Source of the DNA: Holophagaceae bacterium
GTDB lineage: Bacteria > Acidobacteriota > Holophagae > Holophagales > Holophagaceae
NCBI GenBank assembly: GCA_017859955.1
Contig: JAFNAB010000010.1
Span: forward strand, 1 to 40,195
Length of the DNA stretch: 40,195 bases
Reading direction: 5' to 3'
Below are positions 27,078-36,463 of the stretch, piece after piece (within the stretch, counting starts at the first letter, position 1; every line of letters begins with the position of its first letter). A program made the translations under genes and the position numbers. A model generated the notes under the pieces. The model did not search any database. It saw nothing but the letters and a program-made list of their open reading frames with translations, and had not been told where the DNA came from.

Positions 27078-27771
27078 AGGGAAGGGAAGGCCCCCTCTCC
27101 GCCAGTCGGGGAGGGGGCTTTGTCCGTTCCCAGGGCCCAGCGGATCTTGGTGGCTTTGCGGGGGCCGATGCCGGGGAGCTGCTGTAGGGCTTCGGCATCG
27201 GCTGTCATGACGGCTTCCACGCTCCCGAAATGGTCCAGCAGGCGCAGGGCGAGTTCGCGTCCCACGCCTGGAAGGCCTTGAAGAATGTAGGTCTGCGCCC
27301 GCAGCCTTGCGGTGGGACAGGCGCCTGGGCGGAAGGCGCTGGCTCGTCTGGTCCGCCGCAGCTGGCGGGCGGCATAGAGCATGAGGCGTGCCGACTCCTC
27401 ACTGTCCTTGGCCCGCAGGACCGGCACACCCCAGACCAGCGAGACGCAGATCGGGCTCCCTGGATGGCCTCCCGCCGCATACCCCTTGTCTGGATATCCT
27501 CCGCGCGCCCCTCCAGCAGGAGCATGCACCGGTTTCCGCAAGAGGCCAGGGCTTTGGCCTGGCGGAACAGGTGGCCATCCTCGATGGAGGCGAGCAGGTC
27601 ACCCAGTCCTTTGCGCTCCACCACCAAGTCCCCGTCCACCCGGTAGTCGCCGACCTTCAGGCGCTGCACCCTCAGTTCCACATCCTCCATGGCCCGGAGC
27701 GCTGCCAGGGTCTGGCTGTTGCGCTCCCGATCGTCAGCCAATACCTGGATGCGCGGGTTGGAATAGTCCAT
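27074..27771 (-). pseudogene. ERCC4/XPF-type nuclease with HhH domain, interrupted by a frameshift
   Basis: Two overlapping frames together give one protein of about 232 aa. The N-terminal frame (27771 down to about 27455) has DDRERNS and the catalytic GDYRVDGDLVVERKGLGD, which holds the ERKxxxD motif of XPF/MUS81 nucleases. The C-terminal frame resumes with ICVSLVWGVPVLRAKDSEESA and ends with two helix-hairpin-helix motifs, LPGVGRELALRLL and LPGIGPRKATKI. The frames join near 27451-27457, where GGAGCCCGATC lacks one base, and the total of 698 bases is one short of a full reading. This is either a real mutation or an assembly error. If intact it would cut branched or flap DNA. The start ATG at 27771 has GGAGA five bases upstream. 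Confidence 0.85.
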
Positions 27772-27846
27772 GGGTGTCTCCGCGAGTTTTGAAAGGCGGT
27801 AAGCCTTCCGAATCTACGTTTATCCATTGAAATGGTGAATTGTTAA

Positions 27847-27874
27847 TTGAATGGATTATCTGTTCGTGTATACT
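27847..27874 (+). promoter_or_regulatory. Sigma-70-type promoter of the DUF2339 operon
   Basis: TTGAAT (27847-27852) and TATACT (27869-27874) are separated by 16 bases, in the AT-rich gap upstream of the DUF2339 gene. The -10 lies 28 bases before the start codon, so the 5' leader would be short. It is the clearest consensus promoter in the window. Confidence 0.65.
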
Positions 27875-27902
27875 TTGGAAATTGTTTATATGGAGAATTT
27901 AA

Positions 27903-30900
27903 ATGGGTGGTTCTTCTGGGTGCATTTTGGCTCTCCTCCTGATCGTTGTCGTGAGTGGGCTGATATGGCTCTTGATAAGGGACAACCGCTATCAGGAAGC
28001 GCTTGAGTCACTGAAGGACATGAGAACCCTCCAAGGCACTGTCCAGGCCATGCGGCGGCAGATCTCGGAACTGAACGATCGCCTGAAACGCCTGGAACAG
28101 GGCGGGGTACCTGTGTCTTCGGAACCGGAGGCTGCCCCCGTTCCACCTCCAGAACCTGTTGCGCTTGAAACCTCTGTGCCGGCGGCCATCACTCAATCCA
28201 TTCCGGTTACGGCTCCAGATACGTCGACAGAGATGCCTGAGGCGACCCAGATCCTGATGGGTCTACCGCCCGTGTCTGTTGTCGCTGCCGAACCTGTCAG
28301 CACGTCCTCAAAGAAACCTGCTCCTCTCCGGCCTCCACCCTTGGCCATGGTCCTCCCTGCACCCAAGCTCGAACCTGCCGCGTCCTTCGACTGGGAAACC
28401 CTGGTGGGAGTTAAGCTCTTCTCCTGGGTGGCCGGTGTGGCCCTGTTGGTGGCGGCCATCGCCTTTCTGCGCTACGGCGTCGACCACGGGTGGCTCACGG
28501 CCCCCGTGCGCATGTCCATCGGGCTTATTGTAGGCGTGGGGCTCCTGGTGGTCTGCGAGACCAAGCGCGCCCAGGTCTACTCCATCACGGCGCATGCCCT
28601 TACGGCTGGCGGGATCGCAACCCTGTTCGCCACCTTTTTCGCCGCCCACGCTTTGTGGGGCCTGATCCCCTCCGGGGTCGCTTTCCTGCTGATGGTATTA
28701 GTTGCCTCGGTGGCCGTGGCCCTTTCCATTCGTCGGGATTCCCTGTTCGTCGCTCTTCTGGGCCTGGTGGGCGGCTTCCTGACCCCGGCGCTCCTATCCA
28801 CAGGGGAGGATCGTCCCTTCGCTCTTTTTGGTTACCTCGCGCTGTTGACCATTGGACTCACCTGGGTTGCCCGGCGCAAGCGCTGGCCGATTCTCATGGC
28901 CTTGGGCATGGGGGCCTCGACCCTCTATCAATTGGGCTGGGTCATCACCTTCCTGGACGATACAAAACTGGGCATCGGGGTAGGGGTGTTCCTGCTCTTC
29001 CCGATTCTGGCTCTGGGGGCCGTCTTCCTGGGGAGGTCCGATGATGAGGCCGCCCCCGACCTCCATCCCCTGTTCCGGCACACGGTCAATTTCGCCATGG
29101 TTCCGCCGCTGCTTTTCGCGCTGTACTTTGCAGCCACCCCTGCCTTCGGGCGGCATTACCTCCTGATGCTGGGATTCCTTTTCCTGGTGGCAGCAGGCCT
29201 GGCTCTCATCGCCCTGCTCCGGGGGCCTGAGTGGCTACACCTCCTGGGTGGTGGAAGCACTTTGGTGGTCGTGGCCGTATGGCTCGGCAACGGCTATAGC
29301 CAAGAAACCTGGCCCATGGTTCTGGTGTTCCTCGTGTTGTTCGTGGTCCTCTACCTGGGTGCATCATGGCTCCCTACGCGCTGGGCGAGGTTGATGACTT
29401 TTGAAACGGAAGGGCGTTGGGCCATCTACACGGCGCCCATGATGCTGTTCACCTTTCCAGTGCTGCTCATGCTGGAACCTGCGACGGCTTCCCCGGGGCT
29501 GGTCTTCGGAGTGCTGCTGGGGCTCATGGTGCTTCTAGCGGCCTATGCCATCTGGTTCGAGGATGGCTTGGTCTATTTCGGAGCGTGTTTTTTCGTGCTG
29601 GGGTCCGAGGCCGTCTGGTCTGCGCGATACCTGGATGCCAAACGCCTGCTGCCGGGCCTCCTGATATACGGTGGCTTTGGCCTGTTCTACCTTGGGGTTC
29701 CCCTGGTGGCCCAGCGTTGGGGGCGGGCCCTCAAGCCCCGGGGGAGCGGTGCCATCCTGGCTTTCGCGAGTCTTGTCTTGCTCTTCTTCTTGACGGTCGG
29801 ATCCATCGCCCAGGTCAGCCTATGGCCCCTGACCATCCTGGTGGTCCTGCTGAACCTGGGCCTTCTCCACGAGGCCTCTTGCGATCGCTATCCGGTGCTT
29901 TCCCCGCTTGGCATGGTGCTGAGTTGGATCCTAATGGCAGTTTGGTGGTTCAACGCGCCCATGGCGGATCATCTGGTGCCGGGGCTCCTAGCGCTGGTGA
30001 TCTTTGCACTGTTGGGCGTAGCGGGCAGCCTTTGGCTCAAAGCCTGCAGCCCCTCGAAATCGGATACGTTCCCAGAGCATTCCGGCGTGTTCCTTGGTTG
30101 GGTGCCTCACCTCTTCCTACTCATGGTGGCAGCCCAGCCTCGGCTTTCCCTGCCACCCTGGCCCTGGTTGGGCGTGATGCTCGTGCTAGGGCTGGCCCTG
30201 GGGGCCGCGGCGCTCTATCTCCGCCGGGGCGCTCTGTTGCTGGGAAGCGCCGTGCTCAGTCCTCTGGTGCTCATGATTTGGGTGGTTTCGGTGCCCTATC
30301 ACGCCCAGGGACTTCACCTGCTGGTGGGCCCATGGGGGGTCATGTTCTTCGCGGGGCTCGCCTACGGGTTCTACGAGCTCTCCCGGCACCTCCGCATCGA
30401 AGATTGGACCTTCCCAGCTGCCGCTGGGATCGGGTTTCTACTGGCCCAACTCCTCCTGGTTGTGCTCTGCTCGACACCCAAGGGGGCCACGGGGGAGGGG
30501 CTCTTCCTCTTCGCTAACTTGGTTCTGGCCCTCGGCCTACTGACCTTCGCTGGGCGGGAACGCGCCTACGGATGGGCTCTGGGCCTGGTGGCCAGTGCGG
30601 GTCTGGTCCTCCTGGCCTGGCGTTTTGGACCTGCCACCTTAGGCTTATCCACGCCACAGGATCATGCCTGGCATCTGATGCGTCTGGCCGTACCCCTGTA
30701 CCTGATCCAGCTGGTGTTTCCCCTGGTGTTGGGACCGCGTGCCCGTTCTGAGCGCCTGCCTTTCTTGTCGGCGATTCTGGCCAGTGTTGTCTTCTTCCTG
30801 TTTGCCCGGCCAGCCTTGATGGTCCTGGGATGTCGGGATTTTATCGGGGGCTTGCCCGTAATTCAGGCCCTCCTGTTGACGCCCCATCTGCTGGACCTGT

Positions 30901-31667
30901 TGCGCCTGGAGCCCGAAGGGCGGCGGGATCTGGGACGCTTGGCCATGGTGGCTGGAGGCATTCTGGCCTTTGTGACGGTGGCCATCCCCCTGCAACTTGA
31001 GAAGCAGTGGATAACCCTCGGGTGGGCCCTGCTGGGGCTAGCGCTGACGTGGCTCTACGGTCGAATACCTCACAAGGGCCTGTTGGCTTGGACCGCCGGG
31101 CTGATGGTAGCCGTCTTCGTGCGGTTGGTGCTGAATCCCTCGGTCTTTGGCTACCAGGTGCGCAGCGCGGTGCCCATCTTCAATTGGTATCTCTACACCT
31201 ATCTGGTGGCGGCGGGCTGCTTCTTCGGGGCGGCGTGGTTGCTGAAAGACGAGGACGACCTGCTTCTGGAGGGATTGCCGCCCCTTGCGCGTCTGCTGCC
31301 AGCGGGGGGCACGGTGATACTCTTCCTGCTGCTCAATATCGAGATTGCAGACTTCTTCAGCGAGGGCCCCAGGGTCACCTTCAGCCTGTTCCAGGGCAGC
31401 TTGGCCCAGGGCCTCAGCTACACCATCGGTTGGGCGCTCTTCTCCATTGGCATGCTCACTGCCGGGCTCATGGTCCAAAGCCGCATCACCCGAATCGCGG
31501 CCATCCTGCTGCTCACGGTGACGGTCTTCAAGGCTTTCCTGCTGGATCTGTCGAGCTTATCGGGGCTTTATCGGGTGGCTTCCTTCGTGGGATTGGCTGC
31601 AAGTCTTGCCGCCGTGGCTGTTATGCTTCAGCAGTTCGTGCTTCGCCGCTCTGGGGAATCCCGATGA
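27903..31667 (+). CDS. DUF2339 polytopic membrane protein
   Basis: This 1254-aa protein belongs to the DUF2339 family. After a first hydrophobic helix (about 7-24) come a coiled coil (RYQEALESLKDM to LNDRLKRLEQG, about 30-65) and a proline-rich linker to about residue 155. The conserved entry FDWETLVGVKLFSWVAGVAL follows, and then some thirty membrane helices to the end. The cellular role is unknown to me. It probably works in the cell envelope with the DUF3999 protein, whose gene overlaps it by ATGA. GGAG precedes the ATG at 27903. Confidence 0.9.
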   Translation: MGGSSGCILALLLIVVVSGLIWLLIRDNRYQEALESLKDMRTLQGTVQAMRRQISELNDRLKRLEQGGVPVSSEPEAAPVPPPEPVALETSVPAAITQSIPVTAPDTSTEMPEATQILMGLPPVSVVAAEPVSTSSKKPAPLRPPPLAMVLPAPKLEPAASFDWETLVGVKLFSWVAGVALLVAAIAFLRYGVDHGWLTAPVRMSIGLIVGVGLLVVCETKRAQVYSITAHALTAGGIATLFATFFAAHALWGLIPSGVAFLLMVLVASVAVALSIRRDSLFVALLGLVGGFLTPALLSTGEDRPFALFGYLALLTIGLTWVARRKRWPILMALGMGASTLYQLGWVITFLDDTKLGIGVGVFLLFPILALGAVFLGRSDDEAAPDLHPLFRHTVNFAMVPPLLFALYFAATPAFGRHYLLMLGFLFLVAAGLALIALLRGPEWLHLLGGGSTLVVVAVWLGNGYSQETWPMVLVFLVLFVVLYLGASWLPTRWARLMTFETEGRWAIYTAPMMLFTFPVLLMLEPATASPGLVFGVLLGLMVLLAAYAIWFEDGLVYFGACFFVLGSEAVWSARYLDAKRLLPGLLIYGGFGLFYLGVPLVAQRWGRALKPRGSGAILAFASLVLLFFLTVGSIAQVSLWPLTILVVLLNLGLLHEASCDRYPVLSPLGMVLSWILMAVWWFNAPMADHLVPGLLALVIFALLGVAGSLWLKACSPSKSDTFPEHSGVFLGWVPHLFLLMVAAQPRLSLPPWPWLGVMLVLGLALGAAALYLRRGALLLGSAVLSPLVLMIWVVSVPYHAQGLHLLVGPWGVMFFAGLAYGFYELSRHLRIEDWTFPAAAGIGFLLAQLLLVVLCSTPKGATGEGLFLFANLVLALGLLTFAGRERAYGWALGLVASAGLVLLAWRFGPATLGLSTPQDHAWHLMRLAVPLYLIQLVFPLVLGPRARSERLPFLSAILASVVFFLFARPALMVLGCRDFIGGLPVIQALLLTPHLLDLLRLEPEGRRDLGRLAMVAGGILAFVTVAIPLQLEKQWITLGWALLGLALTWLYGRIPHKGLLAWTAGLMVAVFVRLVLNPSVFGYQVRSAVPIFNWYLYTYLVAAGCFFGAAWLLKDEDDLLLEGLPPLARLLPAGGTVILFLLLNIEIADFFSEGPRVTFSLFQGSLAQGLSYTIGWALFSIGMLTAGLMVQSRITRIAAILLLTVTVFKAFLLDLSSLSGLYRVASFVGLAASLAAVAVMLQQFVLRRSGESR

Positions 31668-33574
31668 TCCGACCCGGTGCACTCCTGCTGGCCTTGGCCC
31701 TTCCCCTTGTCGCCCAGGCCTCGCGGTTCCGGGATATCCAGCCTACCGGAAAGGGGCCCCAGCGCCTGGAGGTGGATCTGGCGCTCCTGGGCGGGGCGCG
31801 GTCGGATCTGGGGGATCTGCGCCTGATAAACAATGGCCGGGAACTGCCCTATGTGCTGGTCCCCCCGTTGCCGGGAGAACCCCAGTGGAAGACTGGGCGG
31901 GTGTTGCCCCTCCCTCAGACCAAGGAGACCAGCGGTCTTGAATTGGACCTGGGGGCATCGACGCGGACTTCGCGCCTTGAGCTGGACGGCCTGAAGGCGC
32001 CCTTCCTGAAACGCTACCGCCTGGAGGGCAGCGGGGACCGCCTGCGTTGGACGGAGCTACTGGCCCAGGGCAGCCTATTCGATCTGCCCACAGAGGAACT
32101 TCGCCTTCTCCGAGTGGACTTCCCCCTCGGAGATTACCGCTATCTGCGCCTGACCTGGGATGATCGATCCAGTGCCCGGCTGGCCTTGCCCCGGAACGCT
32201 TCGGTTCAGGTGGAGGGGTTAGGGGGCGCTGTGCCTTCTCAGGAGTCTCTGGTCTTCGGGACCCGGCCTTCGGAAACGGGCAGCAGTCGCTTCCGGGTCC
32301 GACTACCGGGTCCTCACCTGCCCATCCGAGCCCTTTTGCTGGATGTGGGGGGGCAGGGTCCCTTACTGCGGGAGGTCACGGTTCTGGAAAGCCGACTGGA
32401 GGCCCATGGGCTGTCTCCGAAGGTCCTGGGCCGAGGAACCCTCCGCCGAACGGAACGGTATGGTGTGCTGGCTTCGGATCTGCGCATCCCCATCGAGTCT
32501 CCCGAAGGAGCCGAACTGGACCTGAAAGTGGAGAACGGCAACAACGCGCCCCTGGAGCTGAGGGGGCTGAAGGCCGAATTCCCATCACAGCCCTGGATCT
32601 ATTTTGAATCGCCGACGAACGGCCCTCTCCGGGCGAGTTACGGAAACCCCAATCTTCCTGGACCCCGGTACGATCTGGAGGCCATGAGGGAACAACTCCG
32701 TGGTGCCAGGGTGGCTCGAGCCAGCTGGGGAGCGGCTCCCAGCACGGAGGAGGCAATTGCCTCCTCCCCAGCAAATCTGGACCCGGGGCTGGGCACTGCC
32801 CTGGATCAGCGGGGGTTCCGTTTCCAGCGCACCCTGCCCCAAGGGTCCCGGGGTTTGTCCGCCTTGGTGCTGGATGCCCATGTCCTTGCCCATAGCCGAA
32901 CCCTGGCCGATCTCCGGCTCCTGGACCGGGAGCAACACCAGATCCCCTACCTGCTCGAAAAGCGGGACGAGCCCCTCGTCCTGCCCTTGGTGCTGCCCAA
33001 GGGGGTGTTCCAGAACAAAATCAGCGCCTATGTTCTGGAACTGCCTCAGGCCGAGCTTCCCCCTGCTCGGCTGCTCCTGGAGACCGGTGCCCGCGTGTTC
33101 CAGCGTGCTATTCGGGTGCGGGAGGATCGGGGCGAGGGCCAGTCGCGTATCCTGGTGGAAACCCTCTGGCAGCATCGGGATCCTGAGTTGGCCGCCCCGG
33201 CCTTGGTGCTGGCCTTGCCCCCTCTGGAGGGGCGCCGGGTCACGTTGGAGGTCGAGGAAGGGGACAACCCCCCCCTCCTGCTCCGGGAAGCCAAGTGCCT
33301 GTTGCCCACCTGGCGCCTGCGCTTCTTTCACCCCGGTAAGGAATTGAACCTCTGCTACGGCCGCGAGATGGAGGAGCCCCGCTACGACATTGGCCTGTTG
33401 GCTGAGCGCCTGCGCCTGGAACCGGTCAGGGAACTGACCCTGAGCCCAGAGGGAACCGAGCCGCCTCCCGAGCGCTCCCCCGCCTTTGCCAAGGTTTTCT
33501 GGGGCGTGCTGGCGATAGCCGTATTTGCCCTACTAGGCGTACTGATGCGTCTGCTAAAAAAGGTTCCTCGCTGA
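31664..33574 (+). CDS. DUF3999 exported, membrane-anchored protein
   Basis: This 636-aa protein has a signal peptide (MIRPGALLLALALPLVAQA, cleavage about 19-20) and DUF3999 features such as FRDIQP, LGDLRLINNGRELPYVL and a second matching block, LADLRLLDREQHQIPYLLE. Two beta-rich lobes are therefore likely, outside the cytoplasm. A single C-terminal helix (VFWGVLAIAVFALLGVLMRLL) anchors it. A much longer upstream reading in this frame is a shadow of DUF2339. The ATG at 31664 overlaps the DUF2339 stop and has GGGGAA before it. The pairing with DUF2339 is conserved in other bacteria. Confidence 0.9.
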   Translation: MIRPGALLLALALPLVAQASRFRDIQPTGKGPQRLEVDLALLGGARSDLGDLRLINNGRELPYVLVPPLPGEPQWKTGRVLPLPQTKETSGLELDLGASTRTSRLELDGLKAPFLKRYRLEGSGDRLRWTELLAQGSLFDLPTEELRLLRVDFPLGDYRYLRLTWDDRSSARLALPRNASVQVEGLGGAVPSQESLVFGTRPSETGSSRFRVRLPGPHLPIRALLLDVGGQGPLLREVTVLESRLEAHGLSPKVLGRGTLRRTERYGVLASDLRIPIESPEGAELDLKVENGNNAPLELRGLKAEFPSQPWIYFESPTNGPLRASYGNPNLPGPRYDLEAMREQLRGARVARASWGAAPSTEEAIASSPANLDPGLGTALDQRGFRFQRTLPQGSRGLSALVLDAHVLAHSRTLADLRLLDREQHQIPYLLEKRDEPLVLPLVLPKGVFQNKISAYVLELPQAELPPARLLLETGARVFQRAIRVREDRGEGQSRILVETLWQHRDPELAAPALVLALPPLEGRRVTLEVEEGDNPPLLLREAKCLLPTWRLRFFHPGKELNLCYGREMEEPRYDIGLLAERLRLEPVRELTLSPEGTEPPPERSPAFAKVFWGVLAIAVFALLGVLMRLLKKVPR

Positions 33575-33594
33575 ATCGTGTGGGTAGGAGTTAG

Positions 33595-34032
33595 CTAGCC
33601 GCTGATCAGGACCTTCATGCCATCCTTGAAGAGGACGTCGACCTTCTTGTTGTTCCGGTGCTGGACCTTGCCCAGGCCGAAGGTGGGGTGGTCGATCCAC
33701 ATGCCTTCTTCCCAGCGCTCCTTGATGCTGTAGGGCTTGGCCCGGGAACCGGCCTGTTCCTCGATCATGAGCTGGTGGAACTGGTTGGGGGAGGGGGCCG
33801 TGGGCTTGATGGGGGCGGCGGCCACACCGGCCCTGGGGGTCCGGACTGCCCTGGCGGTGGGTTCCGCTTTCGCTGGGCGTTCGGCCCGGAACTTGTGCAC
33901 GGACTTGCAGGCCATGCAGATCAGCTTTTCCGGAACTCCATCCGTCACGGACATGATCCGGTGCCTCGTTTCACCCTTGCAGCGTCCACAGGGTGCATCC
34001 AGTTCCATTCCTGCATAGTACGACTTTGCCAT
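33595..34032 (-). CDS. Zinc-ribbon protein with a Tudor-like C-terminal domain
   Basis: This 145-aa protein has a treble-clef or zinc-ribbon module formed by C15-x2-C18 and C39-x2-C42. A disordered Ala/Pro linker runs from about 50 to 85. The C-terminal small beta domain (MWIDHPTFGLGKVQHRNNKK, then VDVLFKDGMKVLI) resembles the Tudor-like tails of CarD or UvrD/PcrA, which bind RNA polymerase or nucleic acid. The resemblance is by pattern of G, HP.FG.G.V and hydrophobic strands. The gene converges with DUF3999 at 20 bases distance and diverges from tyrA. A role in transcription is inference. Confidence 0.75.
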   Translation of the reverse strand: MAKSYYAGMELDAPCGRCKGETRHRIMSVTDGVPEKLICMACKSVHKFRAERPAKAEPTARAVRTPRAGVAAAPIKPTAPSPNQFHQLMIEEQAGSRAKPYSIKERWEEGMWIDHPTFGLGKVQHRNNKKVDVLFKDGMKVLISG

Positions 34033-34116
34033 AGCCTTCAGTGTGCATCAAAGACGCCCTTCAGGCGAGGGGGCAGAGGCATTTCGCGCTAATCTCGATC
34101 CATGTTTGGAGGCTTC

Positions 34117-35175
34117 ATGCCGCAGGTGGGCATCATCGGATTCGGCCATTTCGGGCGGGCCTTCGGGACCGTGATGGAGGAGGTGGGGTATACCTACCAG
34201 GCCTTCGATCCCTATGCCGATGTTCCGCAATCCCTTCGTGCCGCGAGCCTTCAGGTCCTGGCCGAGTCCTGCTCCTGCATCGCCCTGGCGGTACCGGTGC
34301 CGGCCATGGGCGAGGTGCTCCGCGAGCTGAAGCCCCTGCTGGGGCCTGACCATCTGGTCTTTGATGTCTGCAGCGTCAAGACCGTGCCCTGCCGCCAGAT
34401 GGACGAGATCCTGGGGGAGATTCCCCACGTGGGGACCCACCCCCTATTCGGACCCAAGAGTCTCGCCCGCGCGGAGCGGCCCTTTCGCACGGTGCTCTGC
34501 CCTTCGGCGCTTCATCCCGCCGCCGCCGAACGTGTCCGTGACCTCTTCCTGGCTCTGGGCTTCCTGGTGGTGGACCAGACCCCCGAGGATCACGATCGGG
34601 TGATGGCCCAGACCCATGCCCTTACCTTCTTCCTGGCCAAGGGGCTCCTGGAGGTGGGCTGTGGCGGCGACCTCCCCTTCTCCCCCCCCTCCTTTCATGC
34701 CATCGCTCTGACGCTGGATTCGGTGCGGGAGGACGCGGGTCACCTCTTTACGGCCATCCAGAACGAGAATCCCTTCGCCAAGGCCAGCCGCGAGCATTTC
34801 CTCGAATCCCTTCAGGCCATCCACCGCGAGGTGGAAGAGGCGGCCCACAAGAAGTCTGCCGAGGCTGACCGGGCCCTGGCCATCCCCGATCTGGGCTCCA
34901 GAAGCGCCGAGCTTCAGGAGGCCCGGGACCTCATCGACCAGTTCGACCACACCCTGGTGAACCTCCTGGGGCGGAGACTGGAGATGAGTCGCAAGGCGGG
35001 ACGCGCCAAGGCCAAGCTGGGAGCCCCCATCCTTGACCCCGCCCGGGAGGAGGCCCTCATGGCGGTCAGGCGGGTCTGGGCCCAGGAGGCTGGACTGGAC
35101 CCTGATGCCATCGAGGAACTCTTCCGGGGCATCCTCAGGATCTCCCGGCGCACCCAGGGAGATGAGAAATCGTGA
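34117..35175 (+). CDS. tyrA: Prephenate dehydrogenase with C-terminal chorismate mutase domain
   Basis: This 352-aa enzyme of tyrosine synthesis has the NAD-binding motif IIGFGHFGRAFG at residues 6-17. The prephenate dehydrogenase signatures are VCSVKTVPCRQM, VGTHPLFGP and DHDRVMAQTHALTFF. The last 85 residues (about 268-347, ARDLIDQFDHTLVNLLGRRLEMS...) are an AroQ-type chorismate mutase. The order is reversed from the Escherichia coli TyrA, where the mutase comes first. The ATG at 34117 follows GGAGG by four bases and is preferred over the ATG at 34102, which has no Shine-Dalgarno. The TGA overlaps the next gene's GTG. Confidence 0.88.
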   Translation: MPQVGIIGFGHFGRAFGTVMEEVGYTYQAFDPYADVPQSLRAASLQVLAESCSCIALAVPVPAMGEVLRELKPLLGPDHLVFDVCSVKTVPCRQMDEILGEIPHVGTHPLFGPKSLARAERPFRTVLCPSALHPAAAERVRDLFLALGFLVVDQTPEDHDRVMAQTHALTFFLAKGLLEVGCGGDLPFSPPSFHAIALTLDSVREDAGHLFTAIQNENPFAKASREHFLESLQAIHREVEEAAHKKSAEADRALAIPDLGSRSAELQEARDLIDQFDHTLVNLLGRRLEMSRKAGRAKAKLGAPILDPAREEALMAVRRVWAQEAGLDPDAIEELFRGILRISRRTQGDEKS

Positions 35176-35744
35176 CCATGTTCGCCCACCTCGTGCTCTC
35201 GGCGGGGCTGCTGCTCGCTCCGGCCAGGGCCACAGAGACTCCTATGCCCTGTGATGTGTGCCTTCCCGGCGTTACAAACTTTGCCCGGCTGGATGAGCGT
35301 CTTTGGCGGGGGGCCCAGCCGACGGCCGAAGGCTTCAAGGTTTTGAAGGCCGCGGGGGTAAAGACCGTGGTCAACCTCCGCCACGACCAGGACGATGCCC
35401 CGCTCCTTCGGGGCACCGGGCTCCGCTACCTCCGAATCCCCTCCCGGGCCTGGCGGTTGAATGAGGACAATCTGGCCCTTTTCCTCAAGGTCATGGCCAA
35501 TCCCGAGAACCAGCCGGTCTTCGTGCACTGCGCCGAGGGACGGGACCGCACAGGCTACAACGTGGCCGCGTACCGGATGGCCTTCGACGGCTGGAGTGCC
35601 GAGGGAGCCATTCGGGAGATGGAGCTCTTCCGCTTTAATCGGATCTGGTTCCTCAACCCAGGAGATTTGCGGCGCCTCGATATGTCCCGCCTCAAGGATC
35701 GGGTCAAGGTTCTGCCTGAGCCCACCCTCGTCACCGTGCCATGA
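35172..35744 (+). CDS. Exported dual-specificity/tyrosine phosphatase-like protein
   Basis: This 190-aa protein begins with a signal peptide (about 1-20, ending APARA). The phosphatase P-loop HCAEGRDRTG at about 119-128 places nucleophile Cys120 and Arg126 correctly. FARLDERLWRGAQP and VKTVVNLRHD are typical of the Siw14/DSP-like branch. The start is a GTG at 35172 that overlaps the tyrA stop as GTGA. An ATG two codons later (35178) is an alternative. Export and the phosphatase core point to a periplasmic substrate, not a signalling role inside the cell, but the substrate is unknown. Confidence 0.85.
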   Translation: MTMFAHLVLSAGLLLAPARATETPMPCDVCLPGVTNFARLDERLWRGAQPTAEGFKVLKAAGVKTVVNLRHDQDDAPLLRGTGLRYLRIPSRAWRLNEDNLALFLKVMANPENQPVFVHCAEGRDRTGYNVAAYRMAFDGWSAEGAIREMELFRFNRIWFLNPGDLRRLDMSRLKDRVKVLPEPTLVTVP

Positions 35745-36463
35745 GACGCTGGGGTGGCCTTCTCCTGGTCGGGCTTTTGGCCTGCCAGCCGGATGCCCCC
35801 AGGATGAGGCCCTTTCCCAGACTCATGCTTTGGGCCTGGGAGAGTCCCCAGGATCTGCGGGGCCTGCCGCCGGGGGTGGGGGTGGCCTTCCTGGCCGCCG
35901 AGGTCCAGCTCAAGGGGGCTGGCGTGTGGGTCCAGGGCCGGAGGAATCCTCTGAAGGTAGATGCTGGTGTTCCTCTCATGGCCGTGGCCCGCATCGAAAC
36001 CCAGGCGCCAAGCTTGGACGAAACCCAGCGTCGGGTGCTGCGAGCCCGTCTACTGGAACTGGCCCGCCTGCCTGGGGTCCAGGGGCTTCAGATCGATTTC
36101 GACGCCCGCAGCAGCGAGCGGATCTTTTACGGGCAGCTCCTTGAAGAACTGCGTCGGGAGCTGCCTCCGGCCATGCCCCTGGTCATGACGGCTCTCGCCT
36201 CCTGGTGTCTCGACGATCCCTGGATCAGCGCTCTGCCCGTGGACGAGCGGGTCCCCATGCTTTTCCGGATGGGGAAGGATGGGGAAGTCGTGCGGCGGCG
36301 GTTGGAACATGGGCGGGACTTCATCCCCCAGGCCCGGACCTCCCTGGGGCTCAGTACTGACGAGCCCTGGCCCCGGTACCTCCGGGGGCGGAGAATCTAC
36401 CTTTTCCATGGGGGGTCCTGGATTACCCACGACCTTGCGAACCTGAAGGAGCGTCTGCCATGA
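35741..36463 (+). CDS. DUF3142 lipoprotein
   Basis: This 240-aa protein has a lipoprotein signal with lipobox LLAC at residues 12-15, so it is likely attached to a membrane. The body matches DUF3142 by LMLWAWESPQDLRGL near 28-42, GVQGLQIDFDAR (a TIM-barrel-like strand with acidic residues) near 111-122, and IYLFHGGSW near the end. The acidic IDFD strand resembles glycoside-hydrolase-type barrels, but no activity is established to my knowledge. The gene overlaps the upstream and downstream genes by ATGA, which fits one operon. Confidence 0.82.
   Translation: MRRWGGLLLVGLLACQPDAPRMRPFPRLMLWAWESPQDLRGLPPGVGVAFLAAEVQLKGAGVWVQGRRNPLKVDAGVPLMAVARIETQAPSLDETQRRVLRARLLELARLPGVQGLQIDFDARSSERIFYGQLLEELRRELPPAMPLVMTALASWCLDDPWISALPVDERVPMLFRMGKDGEVVRRRLEHGRDFIPQARTSLGLSTDEPWPRYLRGRRIYLFHGGSWITHDLANLKERLP

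Noticed and set aside
31007-31663. N-terminal extension of the DUF3999 frame
   Set aside because: It overlaps DUF2339 and has no Shine-Dalgarno; the signal peptide starts at 31664.
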